Of a stretch of DNA of 64,000 nucleotides, positions 1 to 8,571 are shown piece after piece (positions within the stretch are counted from its first letter, which is position 1; each line of letters starts with the position of its first letter). The notes under the pieces were generated by a model. That model was not told the origin of the DNA, did not search any database, and worked only from the letters and a program-made list of their open reading frames with translations. The stretch comes from Halorussus salinisoli (lineage in GTDB: Archaea > Halobacteriota > Halobacteria > Halobacteriales > Haladaptataceae), in the NCBI GenBank assembly GCA_005239435.1, contig SZNP01000001.1, positions 1,178,001 to 1,242,000 on the forward strand, written 5' to 3'. Made by a program: the position numbers and the translations under genes.

Positions 1-546
1 GTCCTTGCCGTTGATTTCGGTGGCGTTCAGCAGGGCGGCCCCGGAGATGATGGCCGTGCCGTGCTGGTCGTCGTGGAAGACAGGAATGTCGATCTCCTCG
101 CGGAGGGTCTCCTCTATCTCGAAGCATTCGGGCGCTTTGATGTCTTCGAGATTGATGCCGCCGAAGGTGGGTTCCATCGCCTTCGTCGTCCGGATCACGT
201 CCTCGGCGTCCTCCTGGTCGAGTTCGATGTCGAACACGTCGATGTCGGCGAATCGCTTGAACAAGACGCCCTTGCCCTCCATCACGGGCTTGGACGCCTG
301 CGCGCCGATGTTACCCAGTCCCAGCACTGCGCTCCCGTTCGACACGACGCCGACGAGGTTTCCCTTCGCGGTGTACTTGTAGGCGTCGTCGGGGTTCTCG
401 TCGATCGCGCGGCAGGGCGCGGCCACGCCCGGCGAGTACGCCAGACTCAGGTCTCGCTGGGTGTTCGTCGGCTTGGTCGTCGAAATCTCGATCTTCCCCG
501 GCGGTTCTTCGCGGTGATAATCGAGTGAATCCTCGTCTAGTCCCAT
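1..546 (-). CDS. maeB: NADP-dependent malic enzyme, N-terminal part (cut by window edge)
   Basis: Oxidative decarboxylation of malate to pyruvate, linking the TCA cycle to NADPH supply; cytoplasmic. The 182 visible residues start at an ATG whose complement lies at 544-546. They cover the malic enzyme N-terminal domain: [10 protein letters not shown] with the catalytic Tyr near residue 37, then [20 protein letters not shown] with the catalytic Lys near 92, and the metal-site region NLEDIKAPE and FHDDQHGTA near residues 132-164. The NAD(P)-binding domain and any C-terminal phosphotransacetylase-like domain lie beyond position 1, so a MaeB-type fusion cannot be tested here. The family assignment is secure; cofactor preference and full length are not visible. 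Confidence 0.93.
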   Translation of the reverse strand, partial: MGLDEDSLDYHREEPPGKIEISTTKPTNTQRDLSLAYSPGVAAPCRAIDENPDDAYKYTAKGNLVGVVSNGSAVLGLGNIGAQASKPVMEGKGVLFKRFADIDVFDIELDQEDAEDVIRTTKAMEPTFGGINLEDIKAPECFEIEETLREEIDIPVFHDDQHGTAIISGAALLNATEINGKD

Positions 547-630
547 GGTCGGGGCAACCGTCCCCGAGGGTAAAAAGCTACTCGAACGCGTCGAATTTAG
601 CTTCGACAAACGACGAAACTACCTCGGCTC

Positions 631-1749
631 TCAGGCCTCGTCGTCTTCCTGCACCAGCACGTCGGGTCGCTCCAGCACGGCGTCGTAGTCGTAGGCGTCC
701 ACGGCGGTCGTCGGCCACCGACCGGTGTCGGTCAGTACCTCGAACCCGTCCTCGGTGACGAGCACGGTGTCCTCGCTCTTCGCGCCCTGCACGGTCGGAT
801 TCCACGCGTAGGCCATCGGAGTCGTGACCTCGGCCGCGTCGTCCATCTCGGGTGTGGCTATCCACTCCCGGCCCGCGAACCCGGCCGCACCGCCCTGATG
901 GTGGCGCTTCCACTCGTCGGCGTAGCCGAGATGTTCGTAGGCGGCCTGGATCGCCTGAAAGACGCTGGTCGGGTCGCCAGAGAGGTCCGCGATAGTCCGG
1001 GTCGCGCCGAGCGCGGTCGTCTCCACGGTGCGGGCGGTGTGGTGACGTTCGCCGAGTTCGTTCAGGTCCGCGTCGTCCATCTCGGACTCGAACGCGACGG
1101 TTCGGGTCGTGCTGGCGTGGAGTCCGTCGCGCTCGGCCGTGACCGAGACCAGCGCGTACTCGCCGAGTGGCGCGTCGGTCGGCGTGTAGTGGCGATACTT
1201 CCGGGCGCGGTCGGCCCCGCCGACGAGCGCCACGGGAACCTCGATACCTCGCGCCGAGAGCGCGACCCGGAGCGCGGACGCGACCTCCGACTCCGCGTCA
1301 CCGGGTTGGAGTTCCCGGCAGACCGCCTCGACCGCCTCGGCGGTCTCCCGACCCAGTTCCCGGTACGTCTCGACGTCTTCTTCGGTCAGCGGTTGGCGGA
1401 GTGGCGAGGCGTCCAGCGATTCCATCCCGGGCACCTCGAAGTCCGCCGCGGCGGCGTCGGGACTGTGGTCGCCGACCGCCTCGGCCAGCGACTGGTCGTG
1501 CCAGTCGAACTCGGTGACTGTCACCTCCTCACGCAACTCCTCGTCCCGAAGGCGGTCGGCCTCGATGTTGTTCGTCACGACTTCGAGACCGTCCCCGTCG
1601 TAGCCCACCGCCGCCACGCCCACGTCGCCCTCGCGGTCCACGACGTTGTTCCCGCCGGTCAGCCACGCGAAGGAGTTGGGTCGCGCGAACCAGACGGCTT
1701 CGAGGTCGTTCGCCGCGAGGTAGGCGTCGAGGCGCTCCTGCTTGGTCAT
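631..1749 (-). CDS. M24 (creatinase/Xaa-Pro aminopeptidase) family protein with degenerate metal site
   Basis: A 372-residue protein with the creatinase-type N-terminal domain (about residues 1-115) and the pita-bread M24 domain (about 125-360). In active M24 enzymes five residues (D, D, H, E, E) bind two metals. Here the first Asp position reads LVSVTA (Ser202) and the second reads ASTTRT (Ser213). The His survives (HHQGG, near 284), the middle Glu is replaced in PMAYAWNP (near 316), and the last Glu is kept in KSEDTVLV (near 326). This follows from motif alignment by eye. The protein is therefore probably not a two-metal aminopeptidase. It may be a metal-independent hydrolase, as creatinase itself is, or a binding protein. 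It is divergent from the heme A synthase gene and next to malic enzyme, with no obvious operon partner. Confidence 0.85.
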   Translation of the reverse strand: MTKQERLDAYLAANDLEAVWFARPNSFAWLTGGNNVVDREGDVGVAAVGYDGDGLEVVTNNIEADRLRDEELREEVTVTEFDWHDQSLAEAVGDHSPDAAAADFEVPGMESLDASPLRQPLTEEDVETYRELGRETAEAVEAVCRELQPGDAESEVASALRVALSARGIEVPVALVGGADRARKYRHYTPTDAPLGEYALVSVTAERDGLHASTTRTVAFESEMDDADLNELGERHHTARTVETTALGATRTIADLSGDPTSVFQAIQAAYEHLGYADEWKRHHQGGAAGFAGREWIATPEMDDAAEVTTPMAYAWNPTVQGAKSEDTVLVTEDGFEVLTDTGRWPTTAVDAYDYDAVLERPDVLVQEDDEA

Positions 1750-2039
1750 GTCTGGTGGGTCGTGGCCGATATCCTTGAAGGAGACGGATTCGGTGATTCT
1801 TCGTCCGACCGATCGTTCGTTTCGTGGGACTCACCAGGTCAGGGGATGCGCGGGCGCCGGCGTTGAGGTTCAGGGGCGGGGTTGCGGTGCCCTGCGGTCT
1901 TCGTTGGCGTCGGCAGTCGCTCGCTTCGCCGCAGTTTTCGTCACGAGTCGGGTCGCCGCCGTTCCGTCGCTCTCGCAGAGAAGCAGTCGAACAGACCTAA
2001 GTACGACCGGCCGAAAGCACCGTTAAGGGAGTTCCAACC

Positions 2040-2084
2040 GTGCAAAACCACACGCTCCGACTCGCGTCGGGAGGTGCGCGCTGA
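2040..2084 (+). CDS. Possible 14-codon leader peptide overlapping the ctaA start
   Basis: A GTG at 2040 opens a 14-residue reading frame (MQNHTLRLASGGAR) whose TGA stop at 2082-2084 shares its A with the ctaA ATG. The Shine-Dalgarno-like GGAGGTG near 2070 lies inside this frame. The arrangement would allow translational coupling. It is equally consistent with ctaA simply having a good ribosome-binding site in a chance short frame. This is an inference from geometry only. Confidence 0.25.
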   Translation: MQNHTLRLASGGAR

Positions 2085-2560
2085 TGGTCCGATTCCGTCA
2101 CCTCGCGGCCACGACTACCGCCCTCACCTTCGCGCTCATCCTGCTCGGGGTCTACACCGCCGCGATGGGTGCGGGCCTGTCCTGCTCGGCCCAGTGGCCC
2201 TTCTGCGACGGCGGCCTGATTCCGCAGACGTTCCCGAGTTTCGTGGAGTGGTTCCACCGCCTGATAGCGATGATAACCGGCTTCTTCATCCTCGGGACCG
2301 CCGCCGGGTCGTGGAAGTACCACACCGAAAGGCGGATTCGCGGTGCGGCGACCCTCGCGCTGGCGGTCACGCCGCTCCAGATAGTCCTCGGCGGCGCGAC
2401 GGTGTTCGTCTACACGCCCGCCGTGCAGGTCGCCCACCACGCCGCCGCGCTCGTCATCTTCGGGTCGCTCGTGGCGACGACGCTGTGGTCCTACGAGGCC
2501 GAACGCGCGCCCGACGCTCGCGGGGCCGACGCGACGACCGGCTATCCGAGCGACGACTGA
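2084..2560 (+). CDS. ctaA: Half-size heme A synthase, CtaA/COX15 family
   Basis: Predicted to oxidise the C8 methyl of heme O to give heme A for an aa3-type terminal oxidase; acts in the cytoplasmic membrane. The 158-residue protein has four hydrophobic segments (about 8-28, 60-80, 92-112 and 120-140), half the eight-helix size of bacterial CtaA. Archaeal members are known at this size and presumably dimerise. Visible motifs are a cysteine pair in SCSAQWPFC near residue 32, a heme-ligand His in VEWFHR, and AHHAA in the last helix. The start is supported by GGAGGTG upstream. A DUF420/CtaM-like protein, also tied to aa3 oxidase assembly, lies at 56.7-57.2 kb. Mapped by eye, the family call is firm. 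Confidence 0.9.
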   Translation: MVRFRHLAATTTALTFALILLGVYTAAMGAGLSCSAQWPFCDGGLIPQTFPSFVEWFHRLIAMITGFFILGTAAGSWKYHTERRIRGAATLALAVTPLQIVLGGATVFVYTPAVQVAHHAAALVIFGSLVATTLWSYEAERAPDARGADATTGYPSDD

Positions 2561-2580
2561 CCCTGATTTTAGCCGCTCTA

Positions 2581-2645
2581 TCCCCCAAATATGGGCGCTT
2601 CGAGCCAACGATTATATGCTATCGCGTAGACGTGACGTTGGGGGA
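2581..2645. promoter_or_regulatory. Promoter of the amino-acid importer, flanked by an 8-bp inverted repeat
   Basis: A TATA-like TTATATG at 2612-2618 sits 34-40 bp before the ATG at 2652. The inverted repeat TCCCCCAA (2581-2588) and TTGGGGGA (2638-2645) brackets the TATA box, with the right arm directly before the start codon. This is a reasonable layout for a regulator site, but the arms are short and nothing identifies a regulator. Confidence 0.35.
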
Positions 2646-2651
2646 AAACAC

Positions 2652-3575
2652 ATGGACATCGACAGGCGGTCGTTTGTCAAGGGGAGTGCAGGAATCGTCG
2701 GCGGTCTCGCGCTGGGGGGCGTCTCCGCAGCGCAGGACGAAGAAGTGGTTCGTATCGGGTCGGACATCCCGTACAAGCCGTTCGAGTACCGCGAACAGGA
2801 CGGAACGTTGGTCGGGTTCGACGTGGACTTGGCCGGAGCCATCTTCGAGGAGTTGGGCCGGGAGTACGAGTTCGTGCAGACCGGGTTCGATACCATCATC
2901 CCGAGTCTCAACAACGGTAACTTCCGAATCATCATGTCGGCGATGACCATCAACGACGAGCGCGCCGAGAGGGTCGACTTCTCGAATCCGTATTTCCTGG
3001 CGTACCAGACCGTCGCTATCCTGGAGAACAGCGACATCAGTCAGGTCTCCGACCTCGAAGGTCAGACGGTCGCGGTCCAGAAGGGCACGACCGGCGAGGC
3101 CGCGGCCGAGCAACTCAAAGAGCAGTTCGACGGCAACCTCACCATCGACAGCTACGACCTGATTACCGGTGCGTTCAACGCACTGCTGAACAATCAGGCC
3201 GTCGCGGTCATCAACGACAACACGGTCAACGTCCAGTACTCCCAGGACAACGACAACGTCGTCCTGCTGGAGGGTGAGGGCGTGGCCGCAGACGAGTTCG
3301 AGAGTGCCCCGCCGTATCTCACACTCACGGTCGAGCGATACGGCATCGCGTTCCGGAAGGACGACGACGAGTTCCGTCAGCAGGTCAACGAGGCGCTCGA
3401 TGCGGTCATCCGGAGCGGTCGGTACGAAGAGATATACGGGGAGTACTTCAGCGGGCAACCGCCAGCGAGCATCCTCGAACGCGCCCAACGGTCGGGCGGC
3501 GAGACGACGACCGGGAACGGAACCGCGACGGGCAACGCCACCACGACCGAAGCGGCGAACTCGGTCGACTTCTAA
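2652..3575 (+). CDS. Tat-exported amino-acid ABC transporter substrate-binding protein (copy 1)
   Basis: SBP_bac_3-type receptor for a polar amino-acid importer. The chosen ATG at 2652 opens MDIDRRSFVKGSAG, a twin-arginine signal followed by a hydrophobic stretch ending at SAAQ; it has no lipobox cysteine. The mature protein runs IGSDIPYKPFEYR, VGFDVDLAGAIFEELG, the family-typical layout, to about residue 280. The Gly/Thr/Asn-rich tail at about 285-307 is typical of haloarchaeal surface proteins. An upstream in-frame ATG at 2616 would put 12 residues before the signal and overlaps the TATA box, so it was rejected. The next gene is a paralogue, with a near-identical tract (3065-3231 here). Confidence 0.93.
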   Translation: MDIDRRSFVKGSAGIVGGLALGGVSAAQDEEVVRIGSDIPYKPFEYREQDGTLVGFDVDLAGAIFEELGREYEFVQTGFDTIIPSLNNGNFRIIMSAMTINDERAERVDFSNPYFLAYQTVAILENSDISQVSDLEGQTVAVQKGTTGEAAAEQLKEQFDGNLTIDSYDLITGAFNALLNNQAVAVINDNTVNVQYSQDNDNVVLLEGEGVAADEFESAPPYLTLTVERYGIAFRKDDDEFRQQVNEALDAVIRSGRYEEIYGEYFSGQPPASILERAQRSGGETTTGNGTATGNATTTEAANSVDF

Positions 3576-3718
3576 AACTTTCGCAATTTTTGCGCGTCTC
3601 GGGACGATTCGTGCCGAGAGAACGGTGGCAGCTAGTTGAATGGTTAGAACGCTTGCTCAAATACGTGCGAATCAAAAAGAGTAAAGCCGCCTACGGCAAA
3701 CGTGCCCTTATTACACCT

Positions 3719-4621
3719 ATGAAAAGGCGCACGTTCGTGAAAGGAAGTGCAGGTATCACTACGGGACTGACCCTGGCTGGCTGTATGGGTGGTTCCGGCG
3801 ACGAGCAAGACGACGAGACCACCGAAGCGAGCGAAACCACGTCGAGCGGAACCACGGCGTCCGAGACTTCCTCGGAGGAACTCAGCGTCGAGGAACCGGT
3901 CGTCATCGGTTCGGACATCCCGTATCCGCCGTTCGAGTACCGCAAGGAGAACGGCGACCTGACCGGATTCGACGTGGACATCGCGGAGGCGGTGTTCAAA
4001 GAGGAGATGGGTCTCGACTACGAGTTCAAGAAGACCGGCTTCGACACCATCATCCCGAGTCTCAACAACGGCAACTTCCGGACCATCATGTCGGCGATGA
4101 CTATCAAACCCGAGCGCGCGGAGAAGGTGGACTTCTCGGACCCCTACTTCACGGCGTATCAGACGGTCGCCATCCTGGATAACGGCGAGATCAGCAAACT
4201 CGAGGACATCAAAGGCAAGACGGTCGCAGTCCAGAAGGGCACGACCGGCGAAGGCGCGGCCGAGCAACTCAAAGAGCAGTTCGACGGCAACCTCACCATC
4301 GACAGCTACGACCAGATTACCGGTGCGTTCAACGCACTGCTGAACAATCAGGCCGTCGCGGTCATCAACGACAACACGGTCAACGCCAAGTACGTCAAGG
4401 AACAGGATAGCGTGGTCTTCCTGGAAGGCGACGGCGAGGCCGCCGACCAGGGCAAGAACGCCCCGCCGTATCTCACGCTCACGGTCGAGGAGTACGGCAT
4501 CGCGTTCCGGAAGGACGACGACGAGTTCCGGAAACGGGTCAACGAGGCGCTGGCCGCTATCAAGGACAGCGGTCGGTACGACGAAATCTACGGCAAGTAC
4601 TTCGAATCGTCCAGCAACTGA
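3719..4621 (+). CDS. Tat lipoprotein amino-acid ABC transporter substrate-binding protein (copy 2)
   Basis: Second receptor of the same importer, 300 residues. The ATG at 3719 opens MKRRTFVKGSAG, a Tat signal that ends in a lipobox (LAGC, Cys near residue 22), so this copy should be lipid-anchored while copy 1 is not. A Thr/Ser/Glu-rich linker (about 28-58) precedes the SBP fold: IGSDIPYPPFEYRKENG, TGFDVDIAEAVF and the Asn-rich NNQAVAVINDNTVN. It closely resembles copy 1, except in the linker and tail. The longer reading frame from 3590 lacks any signal at its start and was not used. Spacing of 52 bp to the permease suggests co-transcription. Confidence 0.93.
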   Translation: MKRRTFVKGSAGITTGLTLAGCMGGSGDEQDDETTEASETTSSGTTASETSSEELSVEEPVVIGSDIPYPPFEYRKENGDLTGFDVDIAEAVFKEEMGLDYEFKKTGFDTIIPSLNNGNFRTIMSAMTIKPERAEKVDFSDPYFTAYQTVAILDNGEISKLEDIKGKTVAVQKGTTGEGAAEQLKEQFDGNLTIDSYDQITGAFNALLNNQAVAVINDNTVNAKYVKEQDSVVFLEGDGEAADQGKNAPPYLTLTVEEYGIAFRKDDDEFRKRVNEALAAIKDSGRYDEIYGKYFESSSN

Positions 4622-4672
4622 CGACCGAGGCAGGATTTTTGGTCGTTGACGACTCCGTGATACACATCGATA

Positions 4673-5512
4673 ATGGCGGGAACATACTCAGACGAAACGA
4701 CCGTCGAAGAACCCCAGACCGACGACGGGCTGCTGACCGACCAGCGGGTCAAGTGGTTCGGCATCGCAGTCGCTGGACTGTTCACTTTGGCGGTTCTCTA
4801 CCTGTTGTACCGAATACTGACCGACTTCGTGGACTACGAACTGATGAGGGCGGTGTTCCCGCGGTTCGTGGACGCCTACGTGCTCGTACTCCAGATTTTC
4901 CTGATATCGAGCGTGCTCTCGCTCATCGCTGGCACGTTGGTCGGTCTCGGACGAGTCTCCCGAACGTCGTTCACTCGCTCGATAGCGACGAGCTACGTCG
5001 AGTTCTTCCGCGGAACACCGCTTCTCTTCCAGCTTTTCATCATCTACCTGGGTATTCCGGCGTTCTGGCGGAGTTCGCCGCAACCGTTCCCGATCGAAAA
5101 CTGGAGTTTCGCGGCGGCCATCATCGGCTTGACGCTCAACCACGCGGCGTACTCCGGCGAGGCCATCAAAGGCGGGATTACGTCTGTCCCCGACGGTCAG
5201 ATGGAGGCCGCCCGGTCGCTCGGCATGTCGTACATCGACTCGATGCGCGAGGTCATCTTGCCCCAGGCCGCCCGAAACGCGCTCGCGGCGCTCGGCAACG
5301 ACCAGGTCATCCTCGTGAAGGACACCTCGCTGTTGACCGTCCTCGCCGTGCCCGAAATCATGAGCGTGTTCCGGAACGTCAACAGTAACACGTTCGACGC
5401 CTGGACGCCAATCATGCTCGTGGCCGTGGCGTACCTCGCCATCACGCTCCCGCTCGGGAAAGTCGTCCGCTACTTCGAACGCCGATCCGAATGGGGTGAG
5501 ACCGATGCGTGA
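4673..5512 (+). CDS. Amino-acid ABC transporter permease (HisM/GlnP type)
   Basis: Membrane component of the polar amino-acid importer; 279 residues. An acidic cytoplasmic N-terminus (1-25) is followed by a first helix (about 30-50) and the four to five helices of the BPD_transp_1 domain. The EAA-loop signature that docks the ATPase is visible at about residues 165-200 ([20 protein letters not shown], with [12 protein letters not shown] next). Only one permease is present, so the channel is probably a homodimer. The stop overlaps the ATPase start, which indicates translational coupling. Confidence 0.95.
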   Translation: MAGTYSDETTVEEPQTDDGLLTDQRVKWFGIAVAGLFTLAVLYLLYRILTDFVDYELMRAVFPRFVDAYVLVLQIFLISSVLSLIAGTLVGLGRVSRTSFTRSIATSYVEFFRGTPLLFQLFIIYLGIPAFWRSSPQPFPIENWSFAAAIIGLTLNHAAYSGEAIKGGITSVPDGQMEAARSLGMSYIDSMREVILPQAARNALAALGNDQVILVKDTSLLTVLAVPEIMSVFRNVNSNTFDAWTPIMLVAVAYLAITLPLGKVVRYFERRSEWGETDA

Positions 5513-6242
5513 CGTTCCGGCCGTGGAGTTCGACGGCGTGGACAAGTTCTTCGGCGAGACCCACGTCCTGAAAGACATCGACCTCTCCATCGAGGAGCAG
5601 GAGGTCGTGGTCATCATCGGACCGAGCGGGAGCGGGAAATCGACGCTCCTGCGGTGTGTCAACCGACTCGAAGAGATTCAGGACGGCGAGATTCGAATCC
5701 AGGGGACGCCCATCACCGACCCCGACGTGGACGTGAACCGCCTACGCCAGCGCATCGGGATGGTGTTCCAGAGCTTCAACCTCTTCCCCCACAAGACCGC
5801 GCTCGAGAACCTCACGCTCGCGCCGACGAAAGTGCGGGGACTGTCGAGTTCCGAGGCCGAGGACCGCGGACTCGACCTGCTCTCGGAGGTCGGACTCGCC
5901 GACCAGGCCGACTCCTACCCGAACCAACTCTCGGGCGGCCAACAGCAACGGGTCGCCATCGCCCGGGCGCTGGCGATGGACCCGAGCGTGATGCTGTTCG
6001 ACGAAGTGACCTCGGCGCTGGACCCCGAACTCGTCGGCGAGGTGCTGTCGGTGATGCGGACGCTCGCCGATGAGGGGATGACGATGCTGGTCGTCACTCA
6101 CGAGATGGGCTTCGCCCGCGAAGTCGGTGACCGAATCGTGTTGATGGCCGACGGTAACGTCGTCGAGACCGGACCGCCCGAGGAGTTCTTCGAGAACCCG
6201 TCGACGGACCGCGCCGAGCAGTTCCTGACGCGAGTCGAGTAG
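5505..6242 (+). CDS. Amino-acid ABC transporter ATP-binding protein (GlnQ type)
   Basis: Energises the importer encoded upstream. Walker [10 protein letters not shown] near residue 40, Q-loop [17 protein letters not shown], signature LSGGQQQR, Walker [13 protein letters not shown] and the switch His in VVTHEMGFA are all present, in normal order and spacing for the polar amino-acid family. The ATG at 5505 overlaps the permease stop by 8 bases and has GGGGTGAG upstream; a GTG at 5496 is the only alternative. It ends the four-gene operon. Confidence 0.96.
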   Translation: MRDVPAVEFDGVDKFFGETHVLKDIDLSIEEQEVVVIIGPSGSGKSTLLRCVNRLEEIQDGEIRIQGTPITDPDVDVNRLRQRIGMVFQSFNLFPHKTALENLTLAPTKVRGLSSSEAEDRGLDLLSEVGLADQADSYPNQLSGGQQQRVAIARALAMDPSVMLFDEVTSALDPELVGEVLSVMRTLADEGMTMLVVTHEMGFAREVGDRIVLMADGNVVETGPPEEFFENPSTDRAEQFLTRVE

Positions 6243-6470
6243 CGACTCCCGGCGACGTCGAAGTCGGATTTAGGTGGTCTTCTCGCTCGAATTCGTTCTC
6301 CGAAACGCTTCGAGGCCGTCCGCGACCGAGCGCGCGTCGATTCTTTTCCGTTCGCAAGCGGTGCCTATCCCGTATAAGACGGGGTTTGCGAAGAACCCGT
6401 ATCGCGGGCTAACCTTCCGTCGTTAGACAGTTTCTGTATAACTAAATGATATAAAGTTGGTGGCCGATGT

Positions 6471-7742
6471 ATGGGCAGTCGTCGAACCAGATCAGAACCG
6501 AAGGTGGTCGTCCCCGCCATCGATACGGCGAGTAGCACCGCCGCCCTCCGTTCGCTCGGTCAGCGAGGCGTTCACACGATTGCGATTTCGGAATTCGAGA
6601 CGCCACCGGGGTATCGTTCGAAGTACTGTGACGAGGTCGTCACCGTTCCGGACCCGACCCAGGACCTCCCGGCCTACGAGGAGACGCTACTCGCGCTCGC
6701 TCGACGCGACGACGTGGAGACCGTCCTCCCGTTTCGTGAATCGGACGTGTACGTCCTCTCCCGGAATAGGGAGGCGTTCGCCGACCACGTCGGAACGCCG
6801 TGGCCGTCGCTCGACGCCCTCCGAACGGCCCAGGACCGCGTCGAACTCTTCGACGCTGCGAGCGCCGCCGGCGTGGCCGCTCCCACGACGAAGCGACTCG
6901 ACGACTGGGACGACTGGGACCGCGAGGTCATCGTCAAGCCACGGTACACGGTCCACGCGACCGAGTACTCCGACCGGTTCGACGAGAGCCACACGCAGTG
7001 GAGTTCGACCCGATACGTCGCCTCGGACGAGACGCCCGACCGGGACGAACTGGTCGGCGAGATAGGCCACGTCCCTCTCGTTCAGGAGTACGTCCCCTCG
7101 GCGGACGAGTACGGGTTCTTCGCGCTGTACGACCACGGCGAGGCGGTGGCGACCTTCCAGCACCGCCAACGACGCGGCTGGAAGTACTGCGGCGGGCCGA
7201 GCGCCTACCGCGAATCGGTGGATATTCCCGAACTGAAAACGTCGGGCCGGCGACTGCTCGACGAACTCGACTGGCACGGAGTGGCGATGGTCGAGTTCCT
7301 GCGCGACCCCGAGACCGGCGCGTTCGAACTCATGGAGGTCAACCCCCGGTTCTGGTCGTCGCTCCCGTTCACCGTGCAAGCGGGCGTCGATTTTCCCTCG
7401 CTCTACTGGCGGCAAGCTACCGGAGACCCGATAGAACGTCCGCCGGACTACGACGTCGGGAGGGCCGGACACCTCTTGCGGGGCGAACTTCTCCACCTCC
7501 ACAGCATCCTGTTCGAGGACTACCCGCTGGTCGAGCGCCCGTCGTTCGCCAGAACCGCGTTCGACGTCGTCACGTCGGTCCTCCGCGACCGGCGATTCGA
7601 CTACCTCGACCCGGACGACCCCGGCCCGTTCGTCCGTGACGTTCGAAACGCGCTCGACGGACCGTACGGCGAGCAAGCGGTGGCGTCGTCCGAACTGTCG
7701 AGACTCCGCGCGACACTCCAGACGCTCCTGACGTGGCGGTGA
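6471..7742 (+). CDS. ATP-grasp carboxylate-amine ligase-like protein
   Basis: A 423-residue member of the ATP-grasp superfamily. The N-terminal pre-ATP-grasp fold begins KVVVPAIDTASSTAALRSLG with a purine-ligase-like pattern. The ATP-grasp core includes the nucleotide-binding strand REVIVKPRYTV (about 160) and the metal-binding end FELMEVNPRFWSSLP (about 280-295), where Glu and Asn ligate Mg2+. The family couples a carboxylate to an amine via acyl phosphate; the substrate cannot be read from sequence. It is a single gene preceded by AT-rich DNA. In some haloarchaea such genes occur in surface-modification loci, but nothing adjacent supports that here. Confidence 0.85.
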   Translation: MGSRRTRSEPKVVVPAIDTASSTAALRSLGQRGVHTIAISEFETPPGYRSKYCDEVVTVPDPTQDLPAYEETLLALARRDDVETVLPFRESDVYVLSRNREAFADHVGTPWPSLDALRTAQDRVELFDAASAAGVAAPTTKRLDDWDDWDREVIVKPRYTVHATEYSDRFDESHTQWSSTRYVASDETPDRDELVGEIGHVPLVQEYVPSADEYGFFALYDHGEAVATFQHRQRRGWKYCGGPSAYRESVDIPELKTSGRRLLDELDWHGVAMVEFLRDPETGAFELMEVNPRFWSSLPFTVQAGVDFPSLYWRQATGDPIERPPDYDVGRAGHLLRGELLHLHSILFEDYPLVERPSFARTAFDVVTSVLRDRRFDYLDPDDPGPFVRDVRNALDGPYGEQAVASSELSRLRATLQTLLTWR

Positions 7743-7808
7743 GAGCGTCGCGTTCTCGCATCACGTTACGTTTCTTTCGGCCCGCTAAACGTTTTCAAAG
7801 CACCTAAT

Positions 7809-7829
7809 TTCGTTTCTGAAGGAAACGAA
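7809..7829. terminator. Bidirectional hairpin between convergent genes
   Basis: Perfect 8-bp stem TTCGTTTC/GAAACGAA with loop TGAAG, lying between the ends of two convergent genes. It is plausibly a transcription or processing barrier, although archaeal termination mainly relies on T-runs. Confidence 0.4.
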
Positions 7830-7837
7830 TACGTTCC

Positions 7838-8497
7838 TCAGTGCGCCTCGTTCGACTTCGGGTTTCGGCTCGCGTTCGACAGTGTGCTCTCGTTAGCCAG
7901 CGCCTCGCTGGTCAGCGTCTCGTTGGCGACTTCCCGTCCGATTTCGGTCTCGAACTGGTAGAGGTCGTGGGCCTGCTCGCTCAGGTTTCGGACGTGGGTC
8001 ACGTTGACCCCGTTGCGCTCGCGCACCCTCGGCGACAGGTCCGTGGCCGCTCGCGCGGTCTGGTTGGCCCGGCGTTCGACGGTTCGCGCCCGAATCACGA
8101 ACTCCGACACCGACGCGCGATACTCGCCCTCCGACAGTTCGCCGTCGGCCCACGCGTCGGTGAGATTCGTCCGGACCGCGGCGAGACCGTCGAGGTACGC
8201 TTCGAGCGTCTCCGTCTCGTCGGCGACCACCTCGGCGCGCTCGGCCGTGGTGGTCGCCGCCGCCAGTCGTTCCGAAAGCGTCCGGTTCCAGAGGTCGCCC
8301 TCCAACGACGCGCCCTGTGCGCCGACCGCGCCCGCGAGTCGTTGGCCCGGCGAGACGGTCGTCGTGTTGCTCTCGTTGGCCGTCGTGGTGTCGTCGCCCG
8401 GCCACGTCGGGCCGCTCTGACCGCCGTCGGCCGCGACCACTCCCGTCGCGCCGAGGAGGGCCACCGCGACGAGTAGCAGGACGAAGGTGGGTTTCAT
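7838..8497 (-). CDS. Exported haloarchaeal protein of unknown function
   Basis: 219 residues with a clear Sec signal (MKPTFVLLLVAVALLGATG, cleavage probably after VVAADG). The mature part is mostly helical, Ala/Glu/Arg-rich (about 75-190), and carries an unusually dense set of N-x-S/T sequons (NESN, NRT, NLT, NQT, NVT, NLS, NET, NES, NAS), as expected for a glycosylated cell-surface protein. There is no enzymatic motif. It is followed on the same strand by a membrane-anchored winged-helix protein upstream at 8572-9627, with which it may be co-transcribed (74-bp gap). Confidence 0.75.
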   Translation of the reverse strand: MKPTFVLLLVAVALLGATGVVAADGGQSGPTWPGDDTTTANESNTTTVSPGQRLAGAVGAQGASLEGDLWNRTLSERLAAATTTAERAEVVADETETLEAYLDGLAAVRTNLTDAWADGELSEGEYRASVSEFVIRARTVERRANQTARAATDLSPRVRERNGVNVTHVRNLSEQAHDLYQFETEIGREVANETLTSEALANESTLSNASRNPKSNEAH

Positions 8498-8571
8498 CTA
8501 CTCGTTTCCACGCGCTCCACGGGCAATAAGCCGCCGTTACTGAACCCGGATTCAGCCGAATTAAGGGGGTT

